Below are positions 6,783 to 13,014 of a stretch of 13,014 bases of DNA, piece after piece; within the stretch, counting starts at the first letter, position 1, and each line of letters begins with the position of its first letter. The notes beneath the pieces are model-generated. The model searched no databases, had not been told where the DNA came from, and saw only the letters and a program-made list of their open reading frames with translations. Both the position numbers and the translations under genes were made by a program. This stretch comes from Lachnospiraceae bacterium UBA3332 (GTDB lineage Bacteria > Bacillota > Clostridia > Lachnospirales > Lachnospiraceae): positions 1 to 13,014 of the forward strand of contig DERU01000046.1 of NCBI GenBank assembly GCA_002361095.1. Reading direction: 5' to 3'.

Positions 6783-8413
6783 CCAAGAATGTTATTCTTG
6801 GTGTAAGCCATCATTTCCTCAGCCATGTCAACGTCACGGATACGGCTCTCAGCAGCAGTCATGTTCTCTGTTGTTACACTCAGGTTGTTGATGGTGTGCT
6901 CCAAACGGTTCTGCAATGCACCAAGGGAACCTCTCTGTGTAGAAACAGAATTGATGGCGGATTTGATCTTGTCAACCGCAAGCTTCGCACCTGCCTGTGT
7001 GCTGATATCAATGTCACGCAGTCCAAGGGACTCGGAATCCATTGCGTTTACAGCAACATTCAGCTGGTTGAAGTCATCGGAAGTATCACCAATCTGCAGG
7101 CTTAAGCTGCTGCCGGTCATCTTAGCGGAACCGTACTGCACCAGGCCCTTCCAGTTGGTAGCGGAAGCATCCAGGCTGCCAGTGGTTCTGCCGCCCTGTC
7201 CGTTTGTACCAGCCAGATTATTCTTGTTGTAATCCACACCGCCTTCTTTCTCGGTGATGGCAACTTTATAACCGGTAATATCGGTACCAACATAGAAGTT
7301 CTTGTTGTCCACAGCAGCCTTCGACAGACGGCTTGCCGCAGCACGAAGAAGCTTATCCGAATCAACAGATTCTTCCAAATCGGTAATGTCAACTACATTA
7401 GCCGCATTCTTGAATGCACTGTTCTTACCAATCGCAAATACATAGGTGGTATCGCCAATCTTAAGGGCGCCGCCGTCTTTCACGATGGTCGTATCAAGTG
7501 CAAATGTAGCCTGTGCATATACCCTGCCGACATCAGAACTGATAGGCTCTTTGATAACCGTTACAGCAAACTGCTCGCCGAAGTTCTTCGCCGGAGCCGC
7601 GCTGCTTGCAGCAACTTCCACGTCAACCATGTAAGAACTGCTGATCTTGGAAGAAGGAGCTTTCTCACCAGTCAGGGTAACTTTTCCGCCGTTAACGGAA
7701 ATGTCATATTTCACATTATCAATCTCTACGCTGCCGCCATTCATCTTGGAAGCGAAAGTAGAACCGCCAACGGTTGCGCCGGAAGCCAGGGCAACGGAAA
7801 TTACCTTACCGTCTTTATCCTTCACCTCAGCACCGCCGATCTTAATAGAGATGGTGGTGGTGGTGTTGGTGCTCATGTTCAGCTGGCTCAAGTCAAACGT
7901 AAATACGCCTGCCTGCGATTTCTGTCCCAACTGGCCATCCGTTACGGAAGCCAGGCTCACTTCGTTCGGGGAATTGATGGTAGCTTTGTTGCCAAGAGAG
8001 CCATCCAACAGGGTAATGCCGTTGAAATTGGTTCCTTCGGAAATACGGTCGATTTCATCCTTCAGGGCTGCAACTTCAGCCTGCAGATTCGCACGATCCT
8101 CATCCTGATAAGTTCCGTTTGCGGACTGGTTAGCCAGTTCCACCATACGGTTCAGCATAGAATGCACTTCTGTCAGGGCGCCTTCAGCAGTCTGGATCAG
8201 GGAAATGCCGTCGTTTGCATTCTTCTGGGCAGTCTCAAGACCTGTGATCTGTGCACGCATTTTCTCGGAAATAGCGAGTCCTGCAGCATCATCGCCTGCA
8301 CGGTTAATTCTGTAACCGGAGGACAGTTTCTCAAGGTTCTTGGAAACAGCGCTGTTGTTGTTGGTCAGGTTGCGGTAAGAGTTTAATGCCGCGATGTTGT
8401 GTTGAATTCTCAT
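6749..8413 (-). CDS. fliC: Flagellin, frameshifted near the C-terminus
   Basis: Flagellin is the filament subunit, exported by the flagellar type III apparatus. As written the ORF has 554 residues. Residues 1-140 are the conserved N-terminal D0/D1 (MRIQHNIAALNSYRN, KLSSGYRINRAGDDAAGLAI, RMVELANQSANGTYQDEDR). About 145-465 is a variable, Ser/Thr/Lys-rich surface region. The C-terminal D1 follows (about 470-543: STQRGSLGALQNRLEHTINN, MTAAESRIRDVDMAEEMMAY, TKNNIL). After L543 the frame gives GSGFSGYVGSG and stop instead of the canonical D0 end, which lies in the next frame; the intact protein would have 566 residues. SD AAGGAGGG (revcomp 8418-8425) is 4-5 nt before the ATG. Control appears to be by sigma-28 and perhaps CsrA through its leader. 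Loss of D0-C should block polymerisation and possibly FliW binding, unless the extra base is a sequence error. Confidence 0.95.
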   Translation of the reverse strand: MRIQHNIAALNSYRNLTNNNSAVSKNLEKLSSGYRINRAGDDAAGLAISEKMRAQITGLETAQKNANDGISLIQTAEGALTEVHSMLNRMVELANQSANGTYQDEDRANLQAEVAALKDEIDRISEGTNFNGITLLDGSLGNKATINSPNEVSLASVTDGQLGQKSQAGVFTFDLSQLNMSTNTTTTISIKIGGAEVKDKDGKVISVALASGATVGGSTFASKMNGGSVEIDNVKYDISVNGGKVTLTGEKAPSSKISSSYMVDVEVAASSAAPAKNFGEQFAVTVIKEPISSDVGRVYAQATFALDTTIVKDGGALKIGDTTYVFAIGKNSAFKNAANVVDITDLEESVDSDKLLRAAASRLSKAAVDNKNFYVGTDITGYKVAITEKEGGVDYNKNNLAGTNGQGGRTTGSLDASATNWKGLVQYGSAKMTGSSLSLQIGDTSDDFNQLNVAVNAMDSESLGLRDIDISTQAGAKLAVDKIKSAINSVSTQRGSLGALQNRLEHTINNLSVTTENMTAAESRIRDVDMAEEMMAYTKNNILGSGFSGYVGSG

Positions 8414-8660
8414 AATACCCTCCTTGCATGTTTACCGGGAAAATCCGTTTTCCCGCGTTTATTTGCCTAATGCCCATAAACCATATAGATACGGTCACTG
8501 ACGGGCAATAAAGCCGATTTTTCTATGTACACGGATCCGGTGTACACTTTGCGGAAGTCTTCTTCCCCTTCCGCTGATTACTTTGAACATATGATGCACC
8601 ATGTGCCGAAACCAGTCTGCCTCATCCCGGGTTCTGCAGACTTCTCTTCTTGGTGTTCAA
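8414..8660 (-). promoter_or_regulatory. Long hairpin-rich flagellin 5' leader with GGA loops (candidate CsrA target)
   Basis: About 245 nt separate the predicted transcription start from the ATG. In mRNA order the hairpins are: AGTCTGC/GCAGACT (8642-8614, loop with GGGATG); GCAC/GTGC; GCGGAAG/CTTCCGC (8574-8551, loop starting GGGA); TGTACAC/GTGTACA (8546-8526, loop CGGATCC); and CGGGAAAA/TTTTCCCG (8455-8436, loop CGGA), then the SD with its own GGA. GGA in apical loops and at the SD is the hallmark of CsrA binding, and Bacillus hag is a known CsrA target. The binding itself is inference. Confidence 0.6.
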
Positions 8661-8665
8661 TTATT

Positions 8666-8692
8666 ATATCGTCCTTGGATTAAAAAACTTTA
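8666..8692 (-). promoter_or_regulatory. Sigma-28 (SigD/FliA) promoter of flagellin
   Basis: On the minus strand TAAA (revcomp of 8689-8692), exactly 15 nt, then GACGATAT (revcomp of 8666-8673). This differs from the consensus TAAA-N15-GCCGATAT at one base. The start site would be near 8658. Confidence 0.85.
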
Positions 8693-8918
8693 GCCCAATT
8701 TACAATTTTATTTTCTTTTTTTCATACCGGGCTGCCTCCCGTCCGATTCCCTCCAGCCAATGATTGTTGCCTGCAACTCTTTGATCCGTATCCGAACCCT
8801 GCGCACACCAAAAATATCCTCGGAACTGCGGGCCGTTTATGACAGTATTCCGCCTGTAACAATCGGTCTCATAACCCATAAAATTATTTCTTTACAGAAG
8901 CCTGTGGTCATAATAAAA

Positions 8919-8980
8919 TAGTCCTGGTATCCTTAACGGACGTTTTTTTCCAGGACAATAACGCTTTCCAGGCGTCCACA
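8919..8980 (+). promoter_or_regulatory. Possible attenuator-like leader of the 9003 gene
   Basis: GTCCTGG (8921-8927) can pair with CCAGGAC (around 8950-8956), enclosing GGACG followed by seven T. The same GGACG could instead pair with upstream GTCC or downstream CGTCC. Competing pairings around a T-run resemble an attenuator, but the stems are short. I see no convincing promoter in 8700-9002. Confidence 0.25.
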
Positions 8981-9002
8981 GCATAAAACAGGAGCATTCA
9001 TC

Positions 9003-10037
9003 ATGCAGAAAGACCCCCATACGGTCTATGGTACCAGCTACGGCAACAGTATCATGCACCAAAAGGAAAAAGCAGAGAATCATCTTTATCAAACAGTATC
9101 CGGAGCCGAAACTACCTTTCGGAGAAAAAAGGCTGAAATTACTTTTCGTCCCACAAATGCACAAATGCAAAAACACTACTCTTCCGTTTTCCCCCGCAAC
9201 GAAACAGATATGCATTTTCTGGAATGCATGGAGGAATGCCGCAGGAGGAAAGCCGGTTCCATGGTACAATACATGAAAAACTCACTTTTCATCCTGCAGC
9301 AGGATAATCCGGCACTTTACAACGATATTCTCTGCTTTTATAGAAAGCACAGCCATTTGGGCAGGCTGGAGCCTCAATCGGAAGATTATTCGGCTTTTTG
9401 GATGCGGGCTCAATTGCTGCAGAATTACCGTTCCAAGGTCATCCGTCTCTACTCACTCCTTGCCGATTACCGGTCCAAACGCACGCTTTGTGCCCTTCTG
9501 GAAAACTGGATGCATCTGGAAACCGTTCCCCTGCAGACTGTAAAAGACCACAGCCTGCAGATTTTTGACCAAGACTTCATGCCGGACGCACATGGGAAAA
9601 AAATGGTGAATTTATGGGCGTCAGAAGGAAACGACATCCGAAATTTTATAAAGGCATACGGTGACGTATATGACCAAATCGTCTGCTATACACACACGCA
9701 GGAGGATGCATTAAAGCTTACCTGCGGCCTGCGCGGCATAAAACGCCTGCAAATTTTCACTTCCGGAGACGGGACGCCAAACATCGACCGGGATATCCCC
9801 GGGCCAATAGATTTTATTCGGCTGCACGGGGAGGGCAATGAGTTGCAGCTTCTGGATTGCTGCAGCGCACAGCTGGCAGCCTACCGTCCATCCCTTATCG
9901 TAAGTGCCTGTTTCGGGTACGATGCGGTTTTTGAGATTCCGGAAAGAATCCTGCGGATCAATCCTTCCTATCGGATTTATTTACGCTACTTTGGCGATAC
10001 GACAGCCGCTTCTGATTATTACTTAATTGCAATATAA
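9003..10037 (+). CDS. Stand-alone paralogue of the glycosyltransferase fusion's C-terminal FkbM-like module
   Basis: The product has 344 residues; SD AGGAG (8990-8994) lies 8 nt before the ATG at 9003. Residues 26-344 align without any gap to the last 319 residues of the 4167-6377 fusion, up to the identical end ASDYYLIAI; 57 of the last 82 residues are identical by hand count. There is no GT2 or TPR part, and residues 1-25 are unrelated. The helical part (about 66-190, RNETDMHFLE, WMHLET, VKDHSLQIFD) is followed by an FkbM-like region: NLWASEGND (203-211) for the SAM motif and FIRLHGEGNEL (271-281) for FIKxDxEGAEL. The motif Asp and Gly are replaced here too, so catalysis is doubtful. No signal peptide or membrane segment is seen. 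The gene is divergent from flagellin, 589 nt away. A role in modifying or capping the flagellin glycan, or as a non-catalytic partner of the fusion, is inferred from position. Confidence 0.88.
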   Translation: MQKDPHTVYGTSYGNSIMHQKEKAENHLYQTVSGAETTFRRKKAEITFRPTNAQMQKHYSSVFPRNETDMHFLECMEECRRRKAGSMVQYMKNSLFILQQDNPALYNDILCFYRKHSHLGRLEPQSEDYSAFWMRAQLLQNYRSKVIRLYSLLADYRSKRTLCALLENWMHLETVPLQTVKDHSLQIFDQDFMPDAHGKKMVNLWASEGNDIRNFIKAYGDVYDQIVCYTHTQEDALKLTCGLRGIKRLQIFTSGDGTPNIDRDIPGPIDFIRLHGEGNELQLLDCCSAQLAAYRPSLIVSACFGYDAVFEIPERILRINPSYRIYLRYFGDTTAASDYYLIAI

Positions 10038-10161
10038 ATTACCTTTCCGCCCGTATTCCATGCGTTTCGTCACTGCCTATCCCCGGTTAACCAGATCCAA
10101 CATAATCTGCCCCGCAAGTTCCGTCTGCGATACATTCTTTCATATTTTAATGGATAAATTT

Positions 10162-10201
10162 CAGGGACAGGTGTGAACCGCATGAATCACACCCATCCCT
10201 G
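10162..10201. repeat. 40-base imperfect inverted repeat between convergent genes
   Basis: CAGGGA (10162-10167) pairs with TCCCTG (10196-10201), and GGTGTGA (10170-10176) with TCACACC (10187-10193), around a 10-nt loop. A symmetric CA/CA internal loop separates the two stems. There is no T-run on either side. It may act as a 3' stabilising hairpin or weak terminator for the convergent 9003 gene and cheW. Confidence 0.6.
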
Positions 10202-10256
10202 TATAGAACTATCTATTTCCCGACAGCCCCTTTTGTTGCGTTGCATCTGTCTCTTT

Positions 10257-10781
10257 CTATTTTCGCCCGCCGGATGACATCTCCTCTGCCGTCCGTGTCA
10301 ATGCTTCCAACTCCTGTTCGCCAAGTATTTTGGAAGTCACAATCATGAGAATCAGCCTGCCCTCCATCCGCACTACGCCTTTCAAATACTGGTTGACGCC
10401 CTCGCTTCCTATCTGGGGCGGTTTTGAAATCAATTCCGGAGAAATTTTATCCGTCACCTCCGCAACCCTATCCACGACAAAACCAAACAAATTTCCCTTG
10501 ATACCCGCAATAATAATGCACGCATAATCCGTATATTTCGCCGCCGGCTTGTGGAAACGAATTCTCACATCAATTACCGGAACAATAATCCCCCGCAGGC
10601 TGATAACCCCTTTCACATAATCAGGAAATTCCGGGATTGCCGTAATATGCTCCATCCGGATAATCTGCACTACATCGGCTATGGGAAGGCCATACATCTG
10701 TCCGTCCGTCCAAAACGTCAGATATCTGCCTTCCATGTCATCCGTTTCCTCAATTCCACCCCTCTGCCCACTCGCGCCCAT
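10257..10781 (-). CDS. cheW: CheW chemotaxis adaptor
   Basis: The product has 174 residues from the ATG at 10781, chosen because SD AAGGAG lies 9 nt upstream; the frame reaches 10823 without such a signal. Residues about 18-155 are a CheW domain: YLTFWTDGQMYGLPIADVVQII, then MEHITAIPEFPDYVKGVISL and the signature RGIIVPVIDVRIRF, followed by GFVVDRVAEV and YLKGVVRMEGRLILMI (fragments given separately). CheW is cytoplasmic and couples methyl-accepting receptors to the CheA kinase. The charged tail (EALTRTAEEMSSGGRK) is short. It lies downstream of a receptor gene on the same strand; the terminator between them suggests partly independent expression or read-through. The extra 16 N-terminal residues before the domain are polar. 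The assignment is secure at family level; CheV is excluded because there is no receiver domain. Confidence 0.93.
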   Translation of the reverse strand: MGASGQRGGIEETDDMEGRYLTFWTDGQMYGLPIADVVQIIRMEHITAIPEFPDYVKGVISLRGIIVPVIDVRIRFHKPAAKYTDYACIIIAGIKGNLFGFVVDRVAEVTDKISPELISKPPQIGSEGVNQYLKGVVRMEGRLILMIVTSKILGEQELEALTRTAEEMSSGGRK

Positions 10782-10859
10782 ATTTTCGGTCTCCTTATCT
10801 CTGTATATTACAGATCCCGGCACATGCCCGGATAAATGAACGTGGTCACTGAAAACCGG

Positions 10860-10887
10860 AAAAGCAGAACCGGTCTCCCGGTTCTGC
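10860..10887 (-). terminator. Intrinsic terminator of the chemoreceptor gene
   Basis: A perfect 10-bp stem (GCAGAACCGG 10864-10873 with CCGGTTCTGC 10878-10887) has a 4-nt loop, GAGA on the minus strand, and is followed by TTTT (10863-10860). It lies 16 nt past the receptor stop codon. Confidence 0.88.
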
Positions 10888-10902
10888 CCCAGTTATTATG
10901 TA

Positions 10903-12732
10903 TCAATATTTACTTCCCGAAAAACCGGAACTGGAGGAATCCCCATAGTCATAATTGTCATAGCTGCTGTAGCCATCGCTTCTGCCCGGTTCATCATAAC
11001 TTGATGCCGAGGTATTTGACCCAAAATTGCCATCCACATTTCCGCTCAGTTTAAACTTAGACAGTAGGTTTTTCAATAGCTGTGCCTGACCGGACAGTTC
11101 CTGACTCGCTGCGGCACTCTGCTCTGCCGTAGCTGAATTGGTCTGTACAACGCTGGAAATCTGATCAATTCCCTGGGTTACCTGTGATGCAGATTCTGCC
11201 TGCTCCCCGGTAGCCTGGGAGATCTGGGACACGGCATCCAACACAATCTTGGAATCCTCCACCACCTTTGATAGGGAAGCTGCCGTCTCCTCCGACAAAC
11301 GGGTTCCGTCCGCAACCGCACTCACGGTCTCCCCGATCAGGGTTCCTGTAATCTTAGCCGCCTCAGCACTCTTGCTGGCAAGGTTGCGCACTTCATCTGC
11401 AACCACGGCAAAACCTTTGCCCGCGGCACCGGCACGCGCCGCTTCCACAGCCGCATTCAGGGCCAATATATTGGTCTGGAACGCAATGTCCTCAATAGTC
11501 TTAATAATCTTACTGATCTCATTAGATTTCTCGTTAATCACACCCATCGCACTGACAAGACTCTGCATCTGATCCCCGCATATCTGGGTCTGCTTGCTGG
11601 AATTGATGTTCTCCTCTTTCGCCGTCTCGGCATGCTTCGCCGTCATATTAATGTGATTGGAAATCTCATTAATGGTAGCCGCCAATTCTTCCACGGAACT
11701 GGCCTGCTCCGTAGCCCCCTGACTGAGCGCCTGCGCGCCGCTGGCCACCTGATCGGCGCCATTGGCTACCTGGTCGGAACTCTGCTGAATCTGTCCCATT
11801 GTCACATCCAGATTCTGCTGCAGCAGATTCATGGAATCCAGCAATCTCTCAAATTCCCCGACATAAAGATCCGTAGCCCTGGATTTCGCCGTAAGGTTTC
11901 CTTCCGACAATTCCCCAAGCATATAACCCATATCGTTAATCATCCCGCTCAACGCATTGACGGTATCGCCAAGTTCCCTCAGCAAAACGCCGGTCTCGTT
12001 CTCCGAATCGGAATGGGGAACGGGAGATTTCAAATCGCCTTTTGCAAGTTTGCCCAGACGGTCCACGCACTGCGCTATCGGATCTGCAATCTGATGCGCC
12101 ATGTATTTGCCAAACACAACCGCAATCACTATGGCCACAACAATCAGGCCAAGTGTAAAGATATTTAAGAAAGTAGCGGTATTTTGAAGCCGTCTGCTAA
12201 CGGCATTTCCGTCGGCCACCTTGGCATCCATGAAACTCATCCAGGCATTGTAGACCTCATCATAAAGCGGATCCAATTCATCTATCGCCATCTGCACGGC
12301 CCGGCTGCGTTCCGCATCATCCCCTGTCTCCGCGATGTTAAGGATCTCATCCCGTTTTGACGTATAGTTTGCCACAAGCCTTGTAATATTATCGTATATA
12401 CTCCGCTCTTCGTCCGTTGAGATAGATGCCTCCACAGTAGCTGAATACTGTTGGTAAAGGGCACGGTTTTCTTCAATCTGCTTCTTCGCCTTGCTGACGG
12501 CTGCCTGATCGTCAAGGGTAAGCACATCGCGTATGCAACGCATATTCTCCGTAAACGGAAGCATCGCTTTCCCGATATCCCCCTGTACGAATCCACACTC
12601 CTTTAGTGCCTGATTATAGCTGTTGTCCATACTCTTCATGGCAAAAATCATGGTGAAGCCAGAGATACTCGCCACAATAGACACCAGAATACAGCATACA
12701 ATCAGCCTTCTTCCAATCTTCATGTTCTTCAA
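10903..12732 (-). CDS. Methyl-accepting chemotaxis protein (two-TM, 4HB sensor, HAMP)
   Basis: The product has 609 residues. The start is TTG at 12732, set by a perfect SD AAGGAGGT (revcomp 12741-12748) 8 nt upstream; the ATG at 12723 would be 17 nt away. TM1 is at 8-30. An external helical region at 32-186 is consistent with a 4HB sensor. TM2 is at 188-208 and HAMP about 209-262, with a second HAMP-like stretch about 263-315. The signalling coiled coil is about 320-560, with hairpin tip EDIAFQTNILALNAAVEAAR and GKGFAVVADEVRNLA (414-452). The tip Glu and Arg residues that bind CheW/CheA are present. The last 45 residues are a Ser/Gly/Asp/Tyr-rich tail (SSYDNYDYGDSSSSGFSG) with no NWETF-type CheR tether. 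The ligand is unknown. It lies upstream of cheW and is likely part of the same sensory array. Confidence 0.95.
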   Translation of the reverse strand: MKNMKIGRRLIVCCILVSIVASISGFTMIFAMKSMDNSYNQALKECGFVQGDIGKAMLPFTENMRCIRDVLTLDDQAAVSKAKKQIEENRALYQQYSATVEASISTDEERSIYDNITRLVANYTSKRDEILNIAETGDDAERSRAVQMAIDELDPLYDEVYNAWMSFMDAKVADGNAVSRRLQNTATFLNIFTLGLIVVAIVIAVVFGKYMAHQIADPIAQCVDRLGKLAKGDLKSPVPHSDSENETGVLLRELGDTVNALSGMINDMGYMLGELSEGNLTAKSRATDLYVGEFERLLDSMNLLQQNLDVTMGQIQQSSDQVANGADQVASGAQALSQGATEQASSVEELAATINEISNHINMTAKHAETAKEENINSSKQTQICGDQMQSLVSAMGVINEKSNEISKIIKTIEDIAFQTNILALNAAVEAARAGAAGKGFAVVADEVRNLASKSAEAAKITGTLIGETVSAVADGTRLSEETAASLSKVVEDSKIVLDAVSQISQATGEQAESASQVTQGIDQISSVVQTNSATAEQSAAASQELSGQAQLLKNLLSKFKLSGNVDGNFGSNTSASSYDEPGRSDGYSSYDNYDYGDSSSSGFSGSKY

Positions 12733-12805
12733 TGCTCTTTACCTCCTTGCATGTAATACATGCCGTATTGTAGTGTTTTCCTTACACCCAAAAACCCTAT
12801 TAATA

Positions 12806-12832
12806 TTTTCGACATTTTCCATAAAAAATTAA
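12806..12832 (-). promoter_or_regulatory. Weak sigma-28-like promoter candidate for the chemoreceptor
   Basis: On the minus strand TTAA, 15 nt, then GTCGAAAA (revcomp of 12806-12813). The spacing is right, but the boxes match only 3 of 4 and about 6 of 8 positions. The surrounding DNA is very AT-rich, so a chance match is possible. Confidence 0.3.
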
Positions 12833-12945
12833 GTTTTTTTCAATACTATTTTGCAAAAGATAATTTTTACTTAGAACAGGCAAATCTGCGGTTCCGTGTT
12901 CCATTCAAAAAGGCAGTTCCATTATTGTCCTCCGGTCAGCCCAGC

Positions 12946-12979
12946 AAAATAAAACCCCGAAAACCAATGGCTTTCGAGG
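12946..12979 (-). terminator. Intrinsic terminator downstream of the tRNA gene
   Basis: On the minus strand CCTCGAAAGC (12979-12970) pairs with GTTTTCGGGG (12964-12955), 10 bp including two G-T wobbles, with a 5-nt loop. It is followed by TTTTATTTT (12954-12946). It begins 10 nt past the tRNA 3' end. Confidence 0.85.
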
Positions 12980-12988
12980 CTTTACAAG

Positions 12989-13014
12989 AGGCGCAGACCG
13001 GATTTGAACCGGTG
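12989..13014 (-). tRNA. tRNA 3' part (probably tRNA-Cys), truncated by the window edge
   Basis: On the minus strand the T arm ACCGG-TTCAAAT-CCGGT is followed by the 3' acceptor strand CTGCGCC and discriminator T. CCA is not encoded. A U73 discriminator with this T arm is typical of tRNA-Cys, but the anticodon lies outside the window, so the identity is inferred. Confidence 0.8.

Noticed and set aside
8414..8660. c-di-GMP-I (GEMM) riboswitch upstream of flagellin
   Set aside because: The conserved core and tetraloop/receptor sequences of that class are not visible; the hairpins fit a GGA-loop pattern better.
8760..8921. A 53-codon plus-strand frame (MIVACNSLIRIR...) between flagellin and the paralogue
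   Set aside because: It has no Shine-Dalgarno and no recognisable similarity, and shows no convincing match to the N-terminal part of the glycosyltransferase, so it is not supported as a gene or as a fusion remnant.
1..13014. CRISPR arrays, insertion sequences, prophage or integrase genes
   Set aside because: No regularly spaced direct repeats, transposase motifs or terminal inverted repeats were seen in the window.

Overview
The window looks like a chromosomal motility and cell-envelope region of a Gram-positive, flagellated member of the Clostridia, most likely a Lachnospiraceae relative. This rests on strong AAGGAGG-type ribosome binding sites, a sigma-28 (SigD/FliA-type) flagellin promoter, a flagellin whose conserved ends resemble those of Lachnospiraceae gut flagellins, a tRNA gene without an encoded CCA, and a bactofilin with a LytM-like neighbour. 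The genus assignment is inference.

Left part (1-4153), envelope/cytoskeleton module. On the minus strand a membrane-anchored, Glu/Thr-rich protein of unknown function (1024-2334) precedes an FtsA/PilM-type actin-like ATPase that runs off the left edge (1-952). Divergent from them, on the plus strand, are a membrane-anchored protein with a degenerate LytM/M23 domain (2666-3514) and a bactofilin (3565-4095), closed by a perfect 13-bp hairpin terminator. The shared 331-base divergent region carries sigma-28-like boxes facing both ways.

Centre (4167-10037), flagellin and putative glycan-modification module. Flagellin (6749-8413, minus) has a clear sigma-28 promoter and a leader of about 245 nt containing several hairpins, four of which present GGA in the apical loop, as in CsrA targets. 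Its reading frame is broken by one extra base near the 3' end; the canonical last 23 residues are present in another frame, ending at 6712. Flagellin is bracketed by two related genes. Downstream is a 736-residue GT2 glycosyltransferase + helical/TPR-like + FkbM-methyltransferase-like fusion (4167-6377, minus). Upstream and divergent is a 344-residue protein (9003-10037, plus) that is a stand-alone copy of the fusion's C-terminal 319 residues, aligning without a gap. The position suggests flagellin glycan assembly or decoration.

Right part (10257-12989), chemotaxis. A CheW adaptor and a two-TM methyl-accepting chemotaxis protein lie on the minus strand, separated by an intrinsic terminator. 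The window ends in the 3' part of a tRNA gene (probably tRNA-Cys, minus) with its own terminator.

The most unusual points are the flagellin frameshift, the duplicated FkbM-like module around flagellin, the GGA-hairpin leader, and the metal-ligand-deficient LytM protein paired with bactofilin.
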